Assembly: GCA_025201765.1 (NCBI GenBank)
Contig: MU623625.1
Coordinates: 1 to 25,611, forward strand
Reading direction: 5' to 3'
DNA from: Daldinia sp. FL1419
Taxonomy: Eukaryota; Ascomycota; Sordariomycetes; Xylariales; Hypoxylaceae
DNA length: 25,611 nucleotides
The stretch's first letter is position 1. Each line of letters begins with the position of its first letter. A model generated the notes under the pieces. The model was given only the letters and a program-made list of their open reading frames with translations. It made no database searches and had not been told where the DNA came from. A program made the translations under genes and the position numbers. Of this stretch, positions 10,421 to 22,417 are shown piece after piece.

Positions 10421-11549
10421 GTATCGTGTTGTTGGCAGAACTGAAGCCTGCGCGCGCAAGTCCAGCCTACCTATTCTGCCTGCCCGCCCGCCTGCGTTGG
10501 GAAGTCCCGTGTCGCTCAAATGCCCCTGGCATATGATCCATATTTAACCCAAATGAGATAAGCTCTTATCATGTCCTATGCATGTATTGTAAATTGCGGC
10601 TGCTCCGGAGTTCTTATTCGTGGCCGCGTCGTTTGTTCTCTTATCGATTGGTTCCAGCCTTGGCGATCCACCTTCTTATTAATCTGTCATACGCGACTTT
10701 TCATCAAACAGATCATATGTATTTTGTATATCGTACCTACCTACTACACAAATCATCGATACCTACATGAGTGGAATGGTTTTGCTACTACGTCATATAT
10801 TTATTTATAGATTGAAATGTAAAGATGTATTAGTCTTTGAAAGACAACTAAGCTAATGAAATTTCGACTCTATGTGTATTTGATAGAGAGATCTCTTTTC
10901 GATTCGTTTTCTTTATTCCTTTCCTTCTTTTTCGGACTGGGTGGTATTTTTCCCTGTTCGGGACGTCTAGAGTTGCATACAACCCAGAGAAGGAGTGCGG
11001 AGACGCGAGGAAACAGGGATTTATAATTGGGTGAGCGGGAAGACAGGGGTAGTTGAGCTCGACATTGTGTGGAGGAGCTTTTTCCCTCGAATTTTGTAAG
11101 AAAACCCTGTGACTGGGTAAGAATATGGGTCTGGACATCTGGACCTGGTCTAGTTCAATGTTCTGTCCCCGGCGTGCCCCCGTCTGGATCGATCGTCACT
11201 TTTCACGGAACGACTCCTCTTGGCGGAGAGCTGCTGCCCTGTTCGCTTGTTCTTTTACGGTAGAAGGCCAGGAAGGCGAGGAAGGCGTTGAAGCACCTGC
11301 ACTAACTTAAGTTCACTAGCGTTAGAGGTGCAGGTGGGAAGGAGAGGGAAAAAAAGTGGCAGTGACATTCAGTCCCGTCGAGGACATGCAGTGGCAGTAA
11401 CGAAAACGGGCTAATTAATTGTCTCCATTTCCAATGCGATGCCATGCTTGCCCATGCTGCCATGGAAAGTAGGTACGATGTCCACAGTCTTAGTGCTAAA
11501 ATCTTATTGGATGTTTACCTGAGGTACAATACGATCCATACAGTTCAGT

Positions 11550-12411
11550 ATGCCTGAAGAAGTCATCGTCATCGCATATCGGCCCTCACCTGCTCTTTCG
11601 CTCTTGACCCTTCCACTTCACAAAAGTCCTGCACCTTTTTCTCTCTCTTACTGTTGTCCCCTTTCACTTTATGATTTCTTCGTCGTTTCCCTTCCCATCC
11701 CCAACCTTTTTTTCTTAGTCCAATTTCTTCCTTTTTCCTTGGTTCTATCTTTCTTGCATCGCATCAAGGTGTAGTTTTTCGCATCATCCCGCATCGTTGC
11801 ATCTACTAGCCCTATAAGAAGAATAAACCAATCTGTCTACCGTCATCAAACCCCCAACTTCGAATGTATCGCCAGCTATGATATTAGACTAGAATCTCGT
11901 CCCAATCGATTCAAACTACCACAGAATTTGAGTGTCTGCTCTAAAGCTATCCTTGTTGGAGTTTGCATCCATCAAAGCAGCCTTCTTACCGATGCGCATA
12001 TCCTTTGCGACAAAGAACTACTGTAGACAAATACCTATCTACCGTAGTATCTAACCTAAATATTTTGGCCGCCCACGTCACGACAACGGGATCCTCCATT
12101 CGACGAAATCGCGGTGCACTCTTTTCCTAGCTCACGCCGTGGAAGTATCTTGGTCAGATTCACTTATTTATTCGTAACTGAACTTTCCTCTTATTCTCCG
12201 CTGCCGAATTCCAAGGCGTCAGCCTCTTGTCTCACCCCGGTCACGTCGCACTCAAGTTACGATGAGTTAGGAATATAAGACAAGTATAAAATTAGCCACC
12301 GGTTTAGCCAAGAAGGGAAGTGTGTAAGTGAGTGAGAAGAGGAAAAAAAAAAAAAAAAAAAAGAGAATTCGTGTGAATGACGAACGAGCGAGTAATTGAG
12401 TGTCGAGAAAG
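11550..12411 (+). promoter_or_regulatory. Pyrimidine-rich promoter / leader region of INO80
   Basis: From about 11590 to 11770 the plus strand is dominated by C and T, a common feature near fungal transcription start sites. There is no clear TATA box, as expected for a housekeeping gene. A 20-base A-run lies just upstream of the start codon. If transcription begins near the CT tract, the 5' leader is about 600 bases and could contain a leader intron or upstream ORFs. Exact start not determinable here. Confidence 0.45.
12343..12362 (+). repeat. Poly(A) tract of 20 upstream of INO80
   Basis: An uninterrupted run of 20 A ending 49 bases before the INO80 ATG. Poly(dA:dT) tracts are generally nucleosome-depleting; whether it lies in the promoter or in the 5' leader is unknown. 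Confidence 0.9.
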
Positions 12412-12454
12412 ATGTCGTCGAATGGGTTTCACGCAACTGTCCTCCAGCGTGTAG
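12377..12454 (+). other. Candidate upstream ORF overlapping the INO80 start
   Basis: An ATG at 12377 opens a 25-codon frame ending at TAG 12452-12454. It overlaps the INO80 ATG at 12412 in a different frame. If the mRNA leader includes 12377, scanning ribosomes would meet it first, which could lower INO80 translation. Whether it is transcribed is inferred. Confidence 0.4.
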
Positions 12455-15400
12455 ACGAGGATAATCAAAAGGACGAAGGCAGAAATGGTAATTTGAGTGG
12501 CGTTGCTCCTACATCGCAACTAGTATCACCGTCGAAACCAAGAATAGGGTCTAACAGTAATAATACGGGGATGACATATTCGGATACGCTGGGACCACGT
12601 TTCTCCAATTCGACCAATTCGACCAATTTGACCGGCAAAGCCAACGCGAACGAACTAAACCTTGACGCCAATACTAATCCCAAACCCAATCCAAATACTA
12701 ATTCCAGTTCTATTATTCAAGCAGCCGCAGGCCGGGTTCAAGCGCAAACGCAATTACCAGCCCACGCAAATCACGCCGCTCACGGACAAGCCCACACCCA
12801 CCACACCCACAATGGGAACATTGGTGCCGGTGCAAGTAGTAGCAGCAGTGCCATCAGTAATAGGAATAGCAATAGTACATCTCCGACCGTTACGGCTTCG
12901 ACCAAACCGCTAGATTTTCGTCAGCCTGCCGCCACAACCACTACCATAACCAACAATCATAATTCCACCACCACCACTGCTTCTTCTCCGTTCCTACATT
13001 CCCCATCGCCAAAAAATAACTTGTCTGTCGCATCCATCACGACGCCTGCATCACCAACATCGAGATCGACGACGCGACCGCCACCTACTGCAACTACTTC
13101 CCTCGCGCATCCCTATAGTAACGCGTCGCATCAATTATCGACTCCTTCATCGACACTGCTGGCGCCTTCATCTACCTTGCCTCCTCTGGCTCCTCCGCCG
13201 GGAGCTTTGAGCTCAATTATGGCATCATCGTCTGCCATGTCGTCTGCTGCGAATGGTGCAAGTGCATCGCCGTTGCAGCCTCCCAAAGCTTCAGGTCATC
13301 TATCGCCGCCCGATTACCATCAACCGTCCAGAGAAAAAGCATCAGGCAGTTTTTATGACCCGCTTACCGATACAACCAGGGAGAGGAGAGTTTCCGACAA
13401 CTGGTCCAAGCAGGTAAGCTTTTAAAATAAAGTCTTCTACATTCCCACCATTTGATACCCGAACACAACTTTGGAGCCTTTTATTTTATTTTTTTCGTAA
13501 GCATCTTACATGATGATGTTGGCCCAAACATGTGTCTAACGTATCTTGACGCCCCAAAATATCGAATACAAAAACAAAAAAAAAGGTTATTGGCAACTCA
13601 GACCTACTTCTATATATTCAATTGCAAAAAGTACCCAAGTTTGCTTAGTGGCAGTGCGAAACATCCGTCAGATTTTGCTCGGTGTTCGCCCCGGGACAAG
13701 GAACATCATCAATCAATTTTTTTCTTTCTATTTTGATTTTGGTTGCAACCAAATCTACCCATTAGTAGCCATCAACATTTCCTTTAACTAACCTTGGTCA
13801 CTTTCAGCGATCTGACCCGTATGATTTCTCTCAGCCCAAGTCCGAATCTAACCAATATTACAATGGTTACGGCTCGCCTTCACCTGTGAATGCAAAATAT
13901 CCACGAAGCCCGCATTCGCACTCCCACCCCAAAAACGACGGCCGACCGACCAGCCCTTCTAACAAAGCCCTTAATTTGGGTTCTCCCCCCTCGCGTCACA
14001 ACCGCACTGCACTAGATTCCATCACTTCTACCAATCGCAACACCTCTACACCGGCACCCTCATTGCCATCAATATTAAATCCGGAACCAACTTCATCATC
14101 AAATGTACGTGATTAGTAGCGCTTCTTTAATTTCCATCTGTTACTACTATAATGATGATAACGATGATGATGATGATTGCTGACCTCTTTTTTTCGCTAC
14201 TAGACTCCTAGTCGTGCAGCCGAGCTGATGTCATTTTCCAACATCCTTTCCAGTGCCGAACCTCTTCCGAAGCCCAAGGCTCCTATCATGGCAGAACTTA
14301 AAGAAAAACCGGCTCGTAAGAGCAAGGGACGCGAGTCAATTCTAAAGGATTCAGAAGGTAGTTCTAGAAAAGACTCGCGTCGGGTATCTGCAAACCACGC
14401 GAAGGAGACTCCATCAAGAGCCCCTAAAAGGCAAGCTAACGGTCAGGTTAAGCCAAAGGCCCTCTCCGCCGATAAAGAAAAGAAGATCCAGAGCCTCCTT
14501 GACCAGCTCGATGCCGAGATGGAAGATGTCGACTTGTCCGAGCTCGAAGCTGAGGAGGAATTCTTCCATGGACGTCTAAAGAAGCGTCGGCTAGAAATAG
14601 AACAAACGGAATACGATGATCACGTTAGTCGAAGGGGCGATTTGGCTTTAATGCTGTCGAGAAAGCTGAATGAGCACGCGCATTATGGCAGGCGCCGATA
14701 CGACGCGCTTCATTACGACGACGCCTTGCAGGAAGTCCGAGAACGTGAGATTTATGCCGAAAAGGAGCGCAAAAAGGACATGCAACGTAAACGACGCAGA
14801 GAAAAGTCTATGCAAGTCACCATCGAACAGAAGGAGGCAGCTTTAGCAAAGGCACTCGCCGCCGAAGACGATGCCGAGCGAGCGAAATGGTTACGAGACG
14901 CAGAGCGTGCCAATAAAAAGGCGCAGCAGACTAAGCTGATCTTGCAAAAGGGCATCAAAGGCCCGGCACGTAACTTGGCACCACTCGACCTAAACCTGGA
15001 AGGTGGCACGATGTCAACTTTCCAGGCGACCGAGCTCGAAGCCGGTACCAAGAGCAAGAGTAAGAGTCGCAGCGGCAATCGCCCGAAGAAGTCCAAAGAG
15101 CAGAAACAGGCGGAGAAAGATTCGGCCATTGCCGCCCAAGCCGCCCTCGATGCGGGCGAAGAGTTACCCACCAAGGAAGAGACAAAGATTCGTATAAAGT
15201 TAAGCAAGCCTTCGTCCAAGGAGCTTTCGTCCAAGGAGAAGGAATCTAAGGATACGCCCGCGAAGGAACCTAAGGAGAAAGAAAAATCGGTCGAGGAGCC
15301 TCCGCTTAACCCTCTCGAGACCAAGTTCCAGTCCAAAGGCTACAACCAGATCTACGACCAGATTTGGCGCGATCTCGCACGTAAGGATGTCCCGAAAACG

Positions 15401-18400
15401 TTTAAACTGGCGAGTGATTCCTACAGTACGAAGGCTTCGAATCTTAAAAAGACTGCTATCTTGGCTTCGAAAGAGGCAAAGCGATGGCAGCTCCGTACTA
15501 ATAAGGGTACCAAAGACCTCCAGGCTCGTGCCAAGCGGTGTATGCGTGATATGATGAGCTTCTGGAAACGTAACGAGCGCGAGGAACGCGATCTTCGCAA
15601 GGCAGCAGAGCGCCAGGAACTCGAGAATGCCCGCAAGGAGGAAGCTGACCGCGAAGCTGCCCGTCAAAAGAGGAAGCTCAACTTCTTAATCTCCCAAACG
15701 GAATTATACTCTCACTTCATCGGCAAGAAGATCAAGACCGATGAAGTTGAGCGTAGCACAGACAACCCAGATATTGCATCGGACGCCGCGGATTCCGCCG
15801 TTAAAACCACTGATGCCGACGTCGCGGAACCATCGGGTCCTATCGGCAAGAAGGTTACAGATTTCAAGAACCTGAACTTCGATGCCGAGGACGAGGAGAC
15901 CCTTAGAGAAGCAGCCATGGCAAACGCTCAGAATGCCATTGCAGAGGCACAAGCGAAGGCACGAAGCTTCAACAAGCCTGAAAACGACATGGACGAGGAC
16001 GGCGAGATGAACTTCCAAAATCCGACAGGTCTTGGTGATGTTACGGTCGAGCAGCCCAAGTTGCTGAACTGCCAGCTCAAGGAGTACCAACTGAAAGGTC
16101 TCAATTGGCTTGCCAATCTCTACGAACAAGGTATCAACGGCATTCTAGCGGATGAAATGGGTCTTGGCAAGACAGTTCAGTCTATCTCTGTCATGGCATA
16201 CCTCGCCGAGGTCCACGATATTTGGGGGCCGTACTTGGTAGTTGCGCCCGCTTCTACTTTACACAATTGGCAGCAGGAAATAAGCAAATTCGTCCCTGAA
16301 TTCAAGGTCCTCCCATACTGGGGTACTGCTGGCGACCGAAAGGTGCTCCGCAAATTTTGGGACCGAAAGCATAACACCTACCGTAAAGACGCGCCTTTTC
16401 ACGTCTTAATCACATCGTACCAACTCGTCGTCTCGGATGTTTCTTATTTCCAGAAAATGCGTTGGCAATACATGATCCTCGATGAGGCGCAAGCTATCAA
16501 GAGCTCGCAGAGTTCGCGTTGGAAGTGTCTGCTTGGGTTCCATTGCCGTAACAGATTACTTCTTACTGGTACTCCTATTCAAAATAACATGCAGGAACTT
16601 TGGGCACTTTTGCATTTCATCATGCCTTCCTTGTTTGACTCACACGATGAGTTCAGCGAGTGGTTTTCGAAGGATATCGAATCCCACGCCCAGAGTAACA
16701 CGACGCTTAATGAGGATCAGCTTAGGCGGCTGCATTTAATCCTCAAGCCGTTTATGTTGCGCCGAGTCAAGAAGCACGTACAGAAGGAACTAGGCGACAA
16801 GATTGAACTTGACGTGTTCTGTGAACTCACCTACCGCCAACGTGCCTACTATAGGAACTTGCGGAACCAGATTAGCATCATGGATCTAATTGAGAAGGCG
16901 ACGCTTGGGGACGACCAAGACTCGGGCACGTTGATGAATCTCGTCATGCAGTTCCGAAAAGTTTGTAACCATCCTGACTTATTCGAGCGCGCCGATACGA
17001 TGAGCCCCTTCTTTACCGGATATTTTGCCGAAACCGCCTCATTTGTACGAGAAGGCAATAATGTTTCAGTCGGTTATTCAACCCGCAACCTCATCGACTA
17101 CCATTTACCGCGACTAGTTTGGACCGAAGGCGGCAGGCTGTATAAGGCCGGGAAAGATAATGAAAAGGCAGGCTTCAGAAATAGATGCCTTAACCATCTT
17201 ATGAACATTTGGGCTCCGGAAAACGTGCGTGAAAGCACATCCGGTAGTGACGCGTTTTCATTCCTTCGATTTGCCGATGCTAGCCTAGAAGACGTCTATA
17301 AAGCTAGCCATCAAGACGTATTTTCGCGGGCTGCAGACCTTGTTAAAAAAGAGAACCGACTTGGCCGCATGAACGTAATCTATGACGAGCCTGGTGAAGA
17401 AAACTATACCCCTGCGCATGCCCTGTTCCAGATTGCAGCGCGATCAGATCGCAAGCCTCTAGCAGAAATCACGAGCGGGGGGGTACTCGATAACCTCATG
17501 AACATATCCCGGGTGACGTGGCGGGATTTAGGTCTCGGCCGGCTCGAACAAGCAGCTTTACCCGGCGCCTCCGCTCCACCTATCCAGGTCTCATGCGAAG
17601 GTACCCGCGCTCCGATCGCTGAGCGTGAAGATACTCTGTTCAACATGAAAATGCGGAAGATCCTATACGGACCTAACCAGCCGGAGGAAAAGGCCCTTGT
17701 TTTGCAAAACATTCCAGTCGAACGATACCCACCACCTGCAATGCTTCCTCAGCCTGACAATGAGAAGCGACGATTTACAAATATCACTGTTCCTAGCATG
17801 CATCGTTTCGTGACCGACAGTGGAAAGCTTGCTAAGTTGGACCAGTTATTGTTCAAGCTAAAGGAGGAAGGCCACCGTGTCCTGCTATACTTCCAAATGA
17901 CCAGGATGATTGATCTTATGGAAGAGTACCTCACCTACCGCAATTACAAATACTGTCGTCTTGATGGTTCTACTAAGCTAGAAGATCGTCGTGATACTGT
18001 TCACGATTTCCAAACCCGGCCCGAAATTTTCGTCTTTCTGCTGTCGACTCGTGCTGGTGGTCTCGGCATCAATCTTACGTCTGCCGACACTGTCATTTTC
18101 TACGATAGTGATTGGAACCCCACCATTGACTCGCAAGCCATGGACCGCGCTCATCGCCTCGGGCAGACCAAACAAGTCACCGTTTACCGTCTCATTACGC
18201 GAGGAACCATTGAAGAACGTATTCGGAAGCGCGCGATGCAGAAAGAAGAAGTCCAGCGAGTCGTTATCCAAGGAGGCGGTGCTCGTGGTGTCGATTTCAG
18301 TGGACGTCGTCCGCCTGAGAATCGTAACCGCGACATTGCCATGTGGCTTGCCGACGATGAACAGGCTGAGCTCATTGAACAGCGCGAGAAAGAGTTGCTT

Positions 18401-18722
18401 GAAAGCGGTGAGCTGGATAAGGCAACGAAGAAACGGGGCGGTAACAAGCGAAAGCGGGAGGCCGTCAGCTTGGATGAAATGTACCATGAGGGTAAGTAGA
18501 GCTACCTATTTTGGACTGTATGATCTTATCAAAGTAAAAATATACTGACGTTTATTTCTTATAGGCGAGGGCCACTTTGACGACGGTAATAAACCTTCTG
18601 GTACCGCCACTCCAGTCGAGGCTGGGGATGCGAAAGCTGCAAAGAAGCGAAAGGGGGGCAGTAAGAAGGCCAAGACGACAAAGCAGCGACTTGCCATTGC
18701 TGATGGCGAGATCGATATTTAG
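12412..18722 (+). CDS. INO80: INO80 chromatin-remodelling ATPase, 4 exons, 1914 aa
   Basis: Catalytic Snf2-family subunit of the nuclear INO80 complex, which slides nucleosomes and acts on H2A.Z nucleosomes in transcription, replication and DNA repair. Join 12412-13413, 13808-14104, 14204-18491 and 18565-18722; introns of 394, 99 and 73 bp. The low-complexity, Ser/Thr/Asn-rich N-terminus precedes a charged helical region (about 515-700). The DBINO/HSA-type domain, which binds actin and Arp subunits in this family, spans about 807-941. The Snf2 ATPase begins at LKEYQLKGLNWL (1058), with Walker A DEMGLGKT at 1083-1090 and DEAQ at 1193-1196. A long insertion (about 1350-1640) separates the lobes, the hallmark of INO80 that binds Rvb1/Rvb2. 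The second lobe starts near 1640 and carries DRAHRLGQ at 1747-1754. The Lys-rich C-terminus ends in ADGEIDI and is completed only by exon 4. All key motifs are intact. The N-terminal exon 1-2 assignment is slightly less certain than the ATPase. Confidence 0.97.
14152..14178 (+). repeat. ATG/GAT trinucleotide microsatellite in INO80 intron 2
   Basis: An interrupted GAT repeat fills the middle of the 99-bp intron 2 (14105-14203). Outside the coding sequence, so length changes would be tolerated. Confidence 0.8.
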
Positions 18723-19514
18723 CCCGTTATCAGGAGTTCCCGTCTCACACATGAAAATGGGAAATGCGCTTTTCAAAACACAAGTTTAGGGCCGAGGGCC
18801 TTGTACAAAAGAAGAGGAGTGATACGGCGTTACGTTGGAATCGATTTACGTGCAAGGGCGGGCTCTCGGCGGGACGAATACATACAGAAATTCATAGAGC
18901 TTAAGTTAATCGTCGTTTTAGCAAGGAGAGAAGGGGAGGCGGTCCAAAATCGTTGTATTAGGAGGTTAGACTTTGCAAACCGGATGACTATTCCGATCAT
19001 ATATTTTCTTTCCTTGTTTCTGTGGACACAAGGCCTGTTGTGTCGTTGTAGGATTACGATTAGAGGGGCGGTCCTCATGGAATCTACCATTGAACAAACG
19101 CCTAGCTACTAAGACGACGAGCTGAGATGGTAATAATAAACACGACACTTAAAATAAACGCGTACTTATCTGTTGCTTGAGTAACGCTTTTGCTTGAATT
19201 AGATGAGTTTAAATCTTGCTATAGCCCAGTTGACTTTGCATGACAAATCTTCACGTAGTGAAAATTTTGGTCTCTGTATTTGATTTGAATGCCTGCTCAA
19301 TTACCATCTACGACACGGTTAAGGATGCTCTTAAAATATTCACCCTGCACCATCTTTGCACATCTCGGGCGACGTTAGCGGGTTACGCAGACTACTTGTT
19401 TGATGGGTCAGATTGAATAACGGAGATAAGAAAAAAAAACCCTTAATAAAATAGCAACCAAAGGCAGAAAACGCGAGTTGGAAATGAATTCCTAAGTATC
19501 CCCCACTCGATCGC
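18723..19514. other. Intergenic downstream of INO80; no gene recognised
   Basis: Contains the INO80 3' untranslated region. A 103-codon plus-strand frame at 18801-19112 has no recognisable domain and probably lies in the 3' UTR or spacer. Nothing else seen. Confidence 0.5.
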
Positions 19515-19519
19515 AAAAA
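19515..19519 (-). terminator. RNA polymerase III terminator of tRNA-Arg
   Basis: A run of five T on the minus strand, two bases after the discriminator base of the tRNA. This is the standard Pol III termination signal. Confidence 0.85.
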
Positions 19520-19521
19520 GA

Positions 19522-19624
19522 TGACCACCCTGGGGCTCGAACCCAGAATCTCCTGATAACTTGTCAAGCATGTTTTAATCACGCTCGGTCGTAGTCAGAC
19601 GCCTTACCATTGGGCCAAGCGGCC
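19522..19624 (-). tRNA. tRNA-Arg(ACG) with a 31-nt intron
   Basis: Decodes CGN arginine codons after deamination of A34. Read on the minus strand, acceptor strand GGCCGCT pairs with GGTGGTC (with G-U pairs), followed by discriminator A. The D arm is GCC/GGC. The anticodon stem is TCTGA with TCAGG. The loop CTACGA-A gives anticodon ACG (19590-19592). The T arm is CTGGG-TTCGAGC-CCCAG and includes a perfect B box, GGTTCGAGCCC. The intron occupies 19558-19588, at the canonical position after base 37, leaving a 72-nt mature tRNA. No CCA is encoded, as expected in eukaryotes. A T5 terminator follows. It lies alone between two convergent protein genes. Confidence 0.95.
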
Positions 19625-20416
19625 TTAGTGCTTGTTGGAAACTCGATTGCTAAAAAACGCATATGTAGATGGGTTTAGTGTGAGGGGAAATGTCACGGGA
19701 GTAGCGCGTTTAGGTACATCCCTCGTAGTACGACCATGGGGTACCGAATCGATGTGTGAACCCCAGAGATGTGGCAGAGAATACATGTACCTAGGGTCAG
19801 TCCTAATTATCATAATAAGGCCTTATGTATTCCGATTTTTTTAATTAAGTTCTGACTTTAGGTTGATCGCGAATCCCCTGGACCCGCGCCTATCGAGATA
19901 TTGGATACTCAACGAGTAAATTTAAGAAGTAGACTTGGTTGAACCCCGTCGAAAAGAAACACCTATTAACAAAATGTTTGTATTGCGAAAGCAGCGGAGC
20001 CTCAGGGAGGCCTGGAGTATTTTTTCTAGGTGAAGTAATAATCTCAATTTATTCTCATTTCTAAAAGTGCCTAGGTAACATCACCTTCGTATGGTCATAT
20101 TCGCGTATCTAAGGCAGAAATTTTCTTTAATTCATCTATTCTATTCCTATGTGCGAAATCGCGACACTGATGCGTGTCGGCTCTCCGCGATTCATATAAG
20201 GCCCCTTTGAAAGCAAAGCTTTTTCAGTTCAAGGCTGCAGCTCTATGCCTCGTTGCCCAATCTATAGACCTCCGAGCCGCGACCCTGTATGTATGTACGT
20301 ATGCGCTCTCCTTTTCCGTACCAACCTATAGTACGATCATCACTCGTGAACGGGAGCACTTCTGCACCTCTGCATAATCATCCAGATAAAACGGGAACTA
20401 TGGAAAATGGTAGATC
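19625..20416. other. Intergenic between tRNA-Arg and ARB1; no gene recognised
   Basis: Flanks the 5' side of the tRNA and the 3' side of ARB1. It contains short words such as GTACCTAGG (about 19788) and CCTAGGTAA (about 20071). Open frames are at most 70 codons with no recognisable features. Confidence 0.5.
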
Positions 20417-22417
20417 TTAAACTGCACCGGCAGCTAACATCTTCTTGCGCAAGTAGTTCTTGTACTCTCCTATCGAGCCATCCCAAGGCTTGATCGATCG
20501 GTTCTCGCATACCAGGATTTGTTTCGCAATCTTGTCAAGCAATCTAGCGTGCACGTTAGTAATAGTTGATGCGTTCATATTGAGGGAAATCCTTACCTGA
20601 AGTCGTGGGAAACAACAATGACACCGCCGCTAAACGCTTCGATTGCGTCTGCCAAAGCATCAATCGTGGGGATATCTAGACCGTTTGTAGGTTCGTCGAG
20701 GAGAAGCATGTTTGGAGAATCAATAGCAAGCAGAGCAAAGACAATTCGGCTCTTTTGGCCTTCGGATAGCGTGCCCATTAGCGCGGTCTGTACGGGACCG
20801 GAGACACCATATCTGCCAAGGCACTGTCGCCAGTACTGGTAGTCCTGGGACTTCTCGCGGTACTTATCGCGGACGAAATCCAGGGCACTCTTGGTAAGAT
20901 CGAGCTGCTCAGCACTGTGCTGAGAGTACAAGCCGAGCTTCAAGTGTGTGTGGCGACGGACGGATCCGCTGGTGGGAGAGAGCTTTCCGGTCATTAGACG
21001 CAGCAGGGTACTCTTTCCAACACCGTTGGGGCCGACAAGGGCTGTTCGGGAGTCCATATCGAAACCGAGATCGATATTGCGGTACAGATCATCCTTGGCC
21101 TCTCCGGAGTATGAGAATGTGACATCGTCGAACGACAAGACGGGAGGAGGCAGTTTGTCAACATCAGTAAACCTGAACTTGAACTCTCTTTCCTCCTTGA
21201 CTTCCTCGATAAGACCATCTGCAATCATCTTGTCGAGAATCTTCTGTCGAGATTTGGCTTGTCGCACCAGGTTGGCGTAGGTACCCGCGCTGGCAATAAA
21301 CTCCTTGATGTGCTTGATTTCTTCCTGTTGCTTCTTATAAGCAGTCATCTGGTTGGTCTCTTGTTCCTTGCGGGTCTTGACATAGGAGTCAAAGTTACCA
21401 CCGTAGTACATGAGCTGCTGCTTGCGCATGTCGATCATGGTGGTGCACACTCCGTTCAAGAAATCCTGCGAGTGAGATACCAGAACCAACGTACGCTCCC
21501 ACTTCTTGAGATATTCCTCGAGCCACACACAGGCCTCAAGATCCAAATGCGCAGTGGGGTCGTCAAGGAGCAGTAAGCTAGGCTTAACGAAGAGCGCCTT
21601 AGCAAGGGCGACACGCATACGCCAACCACCAGACATATCCTTCGTCTTCTTGTGAATGGTAACCTTGTTGAAACCAAGACCAGTCAGGATAAGGGAGGCT
21701 CGGGTAGCGAACGTGGAGGGGTCCATCTTGTCCATATGCTATTGCATCCTGTTAGTATGAAATAACTGAATTATCTTATCCAAGGGATCGACATACCTCG
21801 TAGATGTCCATCAGGACGGGGCTGTCGGGGCCTTCGTCCTCGAGTAACTGTTCGGCCAACTTGTCTAAACGGTCCATCTCCTTTTCAGCCTCTTTGAGAA
21901 CCCATTCTAACGCACCCAGGTCGGAGGGCGGTGCACCCTCGTTAAGTAGGTAGATGTCGACGTGGTCAGGGATGGGATATTCTCGTGCAGCGATGGCCTT
22001 AAGAAGGGTACTCTTTCCGCAACCGTTCTCACCCAGTAAACCGTATCGGCGGCCGAATGATAGTTCGAGGTCGGTTTCGTTGAGGAGGACACGACCGTGG
22101 AAGGTTAAACTAGCACTGATAATCTTGACGTCTCGGCTGGTGGATACAGATGCTAATACACCGGTAGTGATACGATCGGAGAGACCGTGTTTGTCCTTTT
22201 GGTTGGAGAGTGCCTTGACCTGTTCCATCTTGGAATCGTCGGTCGCAGGGACATCGTTTAGATCAGGAGGATCATCGCCAGCAACTGAGCCTGCAGCGCT
22301 AGTGCTTTTGGACGCGGCTTTGGAACCAGCCTTGGATCTAGAGACGAGAGTCTTCTTCTCACCTTTGCCATCGGCTGCCTTTTTGGCGAGTCTCTTCTCC
22401 TTGGATGCCGAAACCAT
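20417..22417 (-). CDS. ARB1: ABC-F ATPase ARB1, 3 exons, 629 aa
   Basis: Soluble twin-ATPase of the ABC-F family, orthologous by sequence pattern to yeast Arb1 / human ABCF2, needed for 40S and 60S ribosome biogenesis; it shuttles between cytosol and nucleus. Minus-strand exons 22417-21797, 21738-20597 and 20543-20417; introns of 58 and 53 bp, each with CTAAC branch sites. A Lys/Ala-rich N-terminus (1-70) precedes domain 1: Walker A GENGCGKST (129-137), signature MSGGWRMRVALAKAL (from 242), Walker B LLLLDDPTAHLD with Asp267 where catalytic Glu is usual. A charged helical linker of about 70 residues follows. Domain 2: Walker A GPNGVGKST (443-451), signature LSEGQ (531-535), Walker B LLLLDEPTNGLD with Glu556, then VVSHDF. 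The short third exon supplies the conserved end (LLDKIAKQILVCENRSI...). No membrane segments. The start context AAAATGG is good. Convergent with INO80. Confidence 0.97.

Larger units (their letters stand above)
9408..11549. other. Intergenic region with simple repeats; no gene recognised
   Basis: Opens with the 3' flank of the Ser/Thr-rich gene. Open frames are below 100 codons and overlap on both strands. It contains an A-run followed by (AT)n, a 10-bp tandem repeat, and GC-rich CCTGCCCGCCCGCCTGCG near 10480-10500. I see no tRNA, rRNA or transposon-like structure. Confidence 0.5.

Noticed and set aside
14752..15336. Minus-strand 194-codon open frame in INO80
   Set aside because: Antisense shadow of the charged helical region of INO80; Ser/Leu-rich and without any domain.
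17978..18487. Minus-strand 169-codon frame and plus-strand 185-codon frame over the INO80 C-terminal lobe
   Set aside because: Both overlap the conserved helicase C-terminal motifs of INO80 in other frames.
18801..19112. Plus-strand 103-codon frame after INO80
   Set aside because: Probably INO80 3' UTR or spacer; no recognisable protein features.
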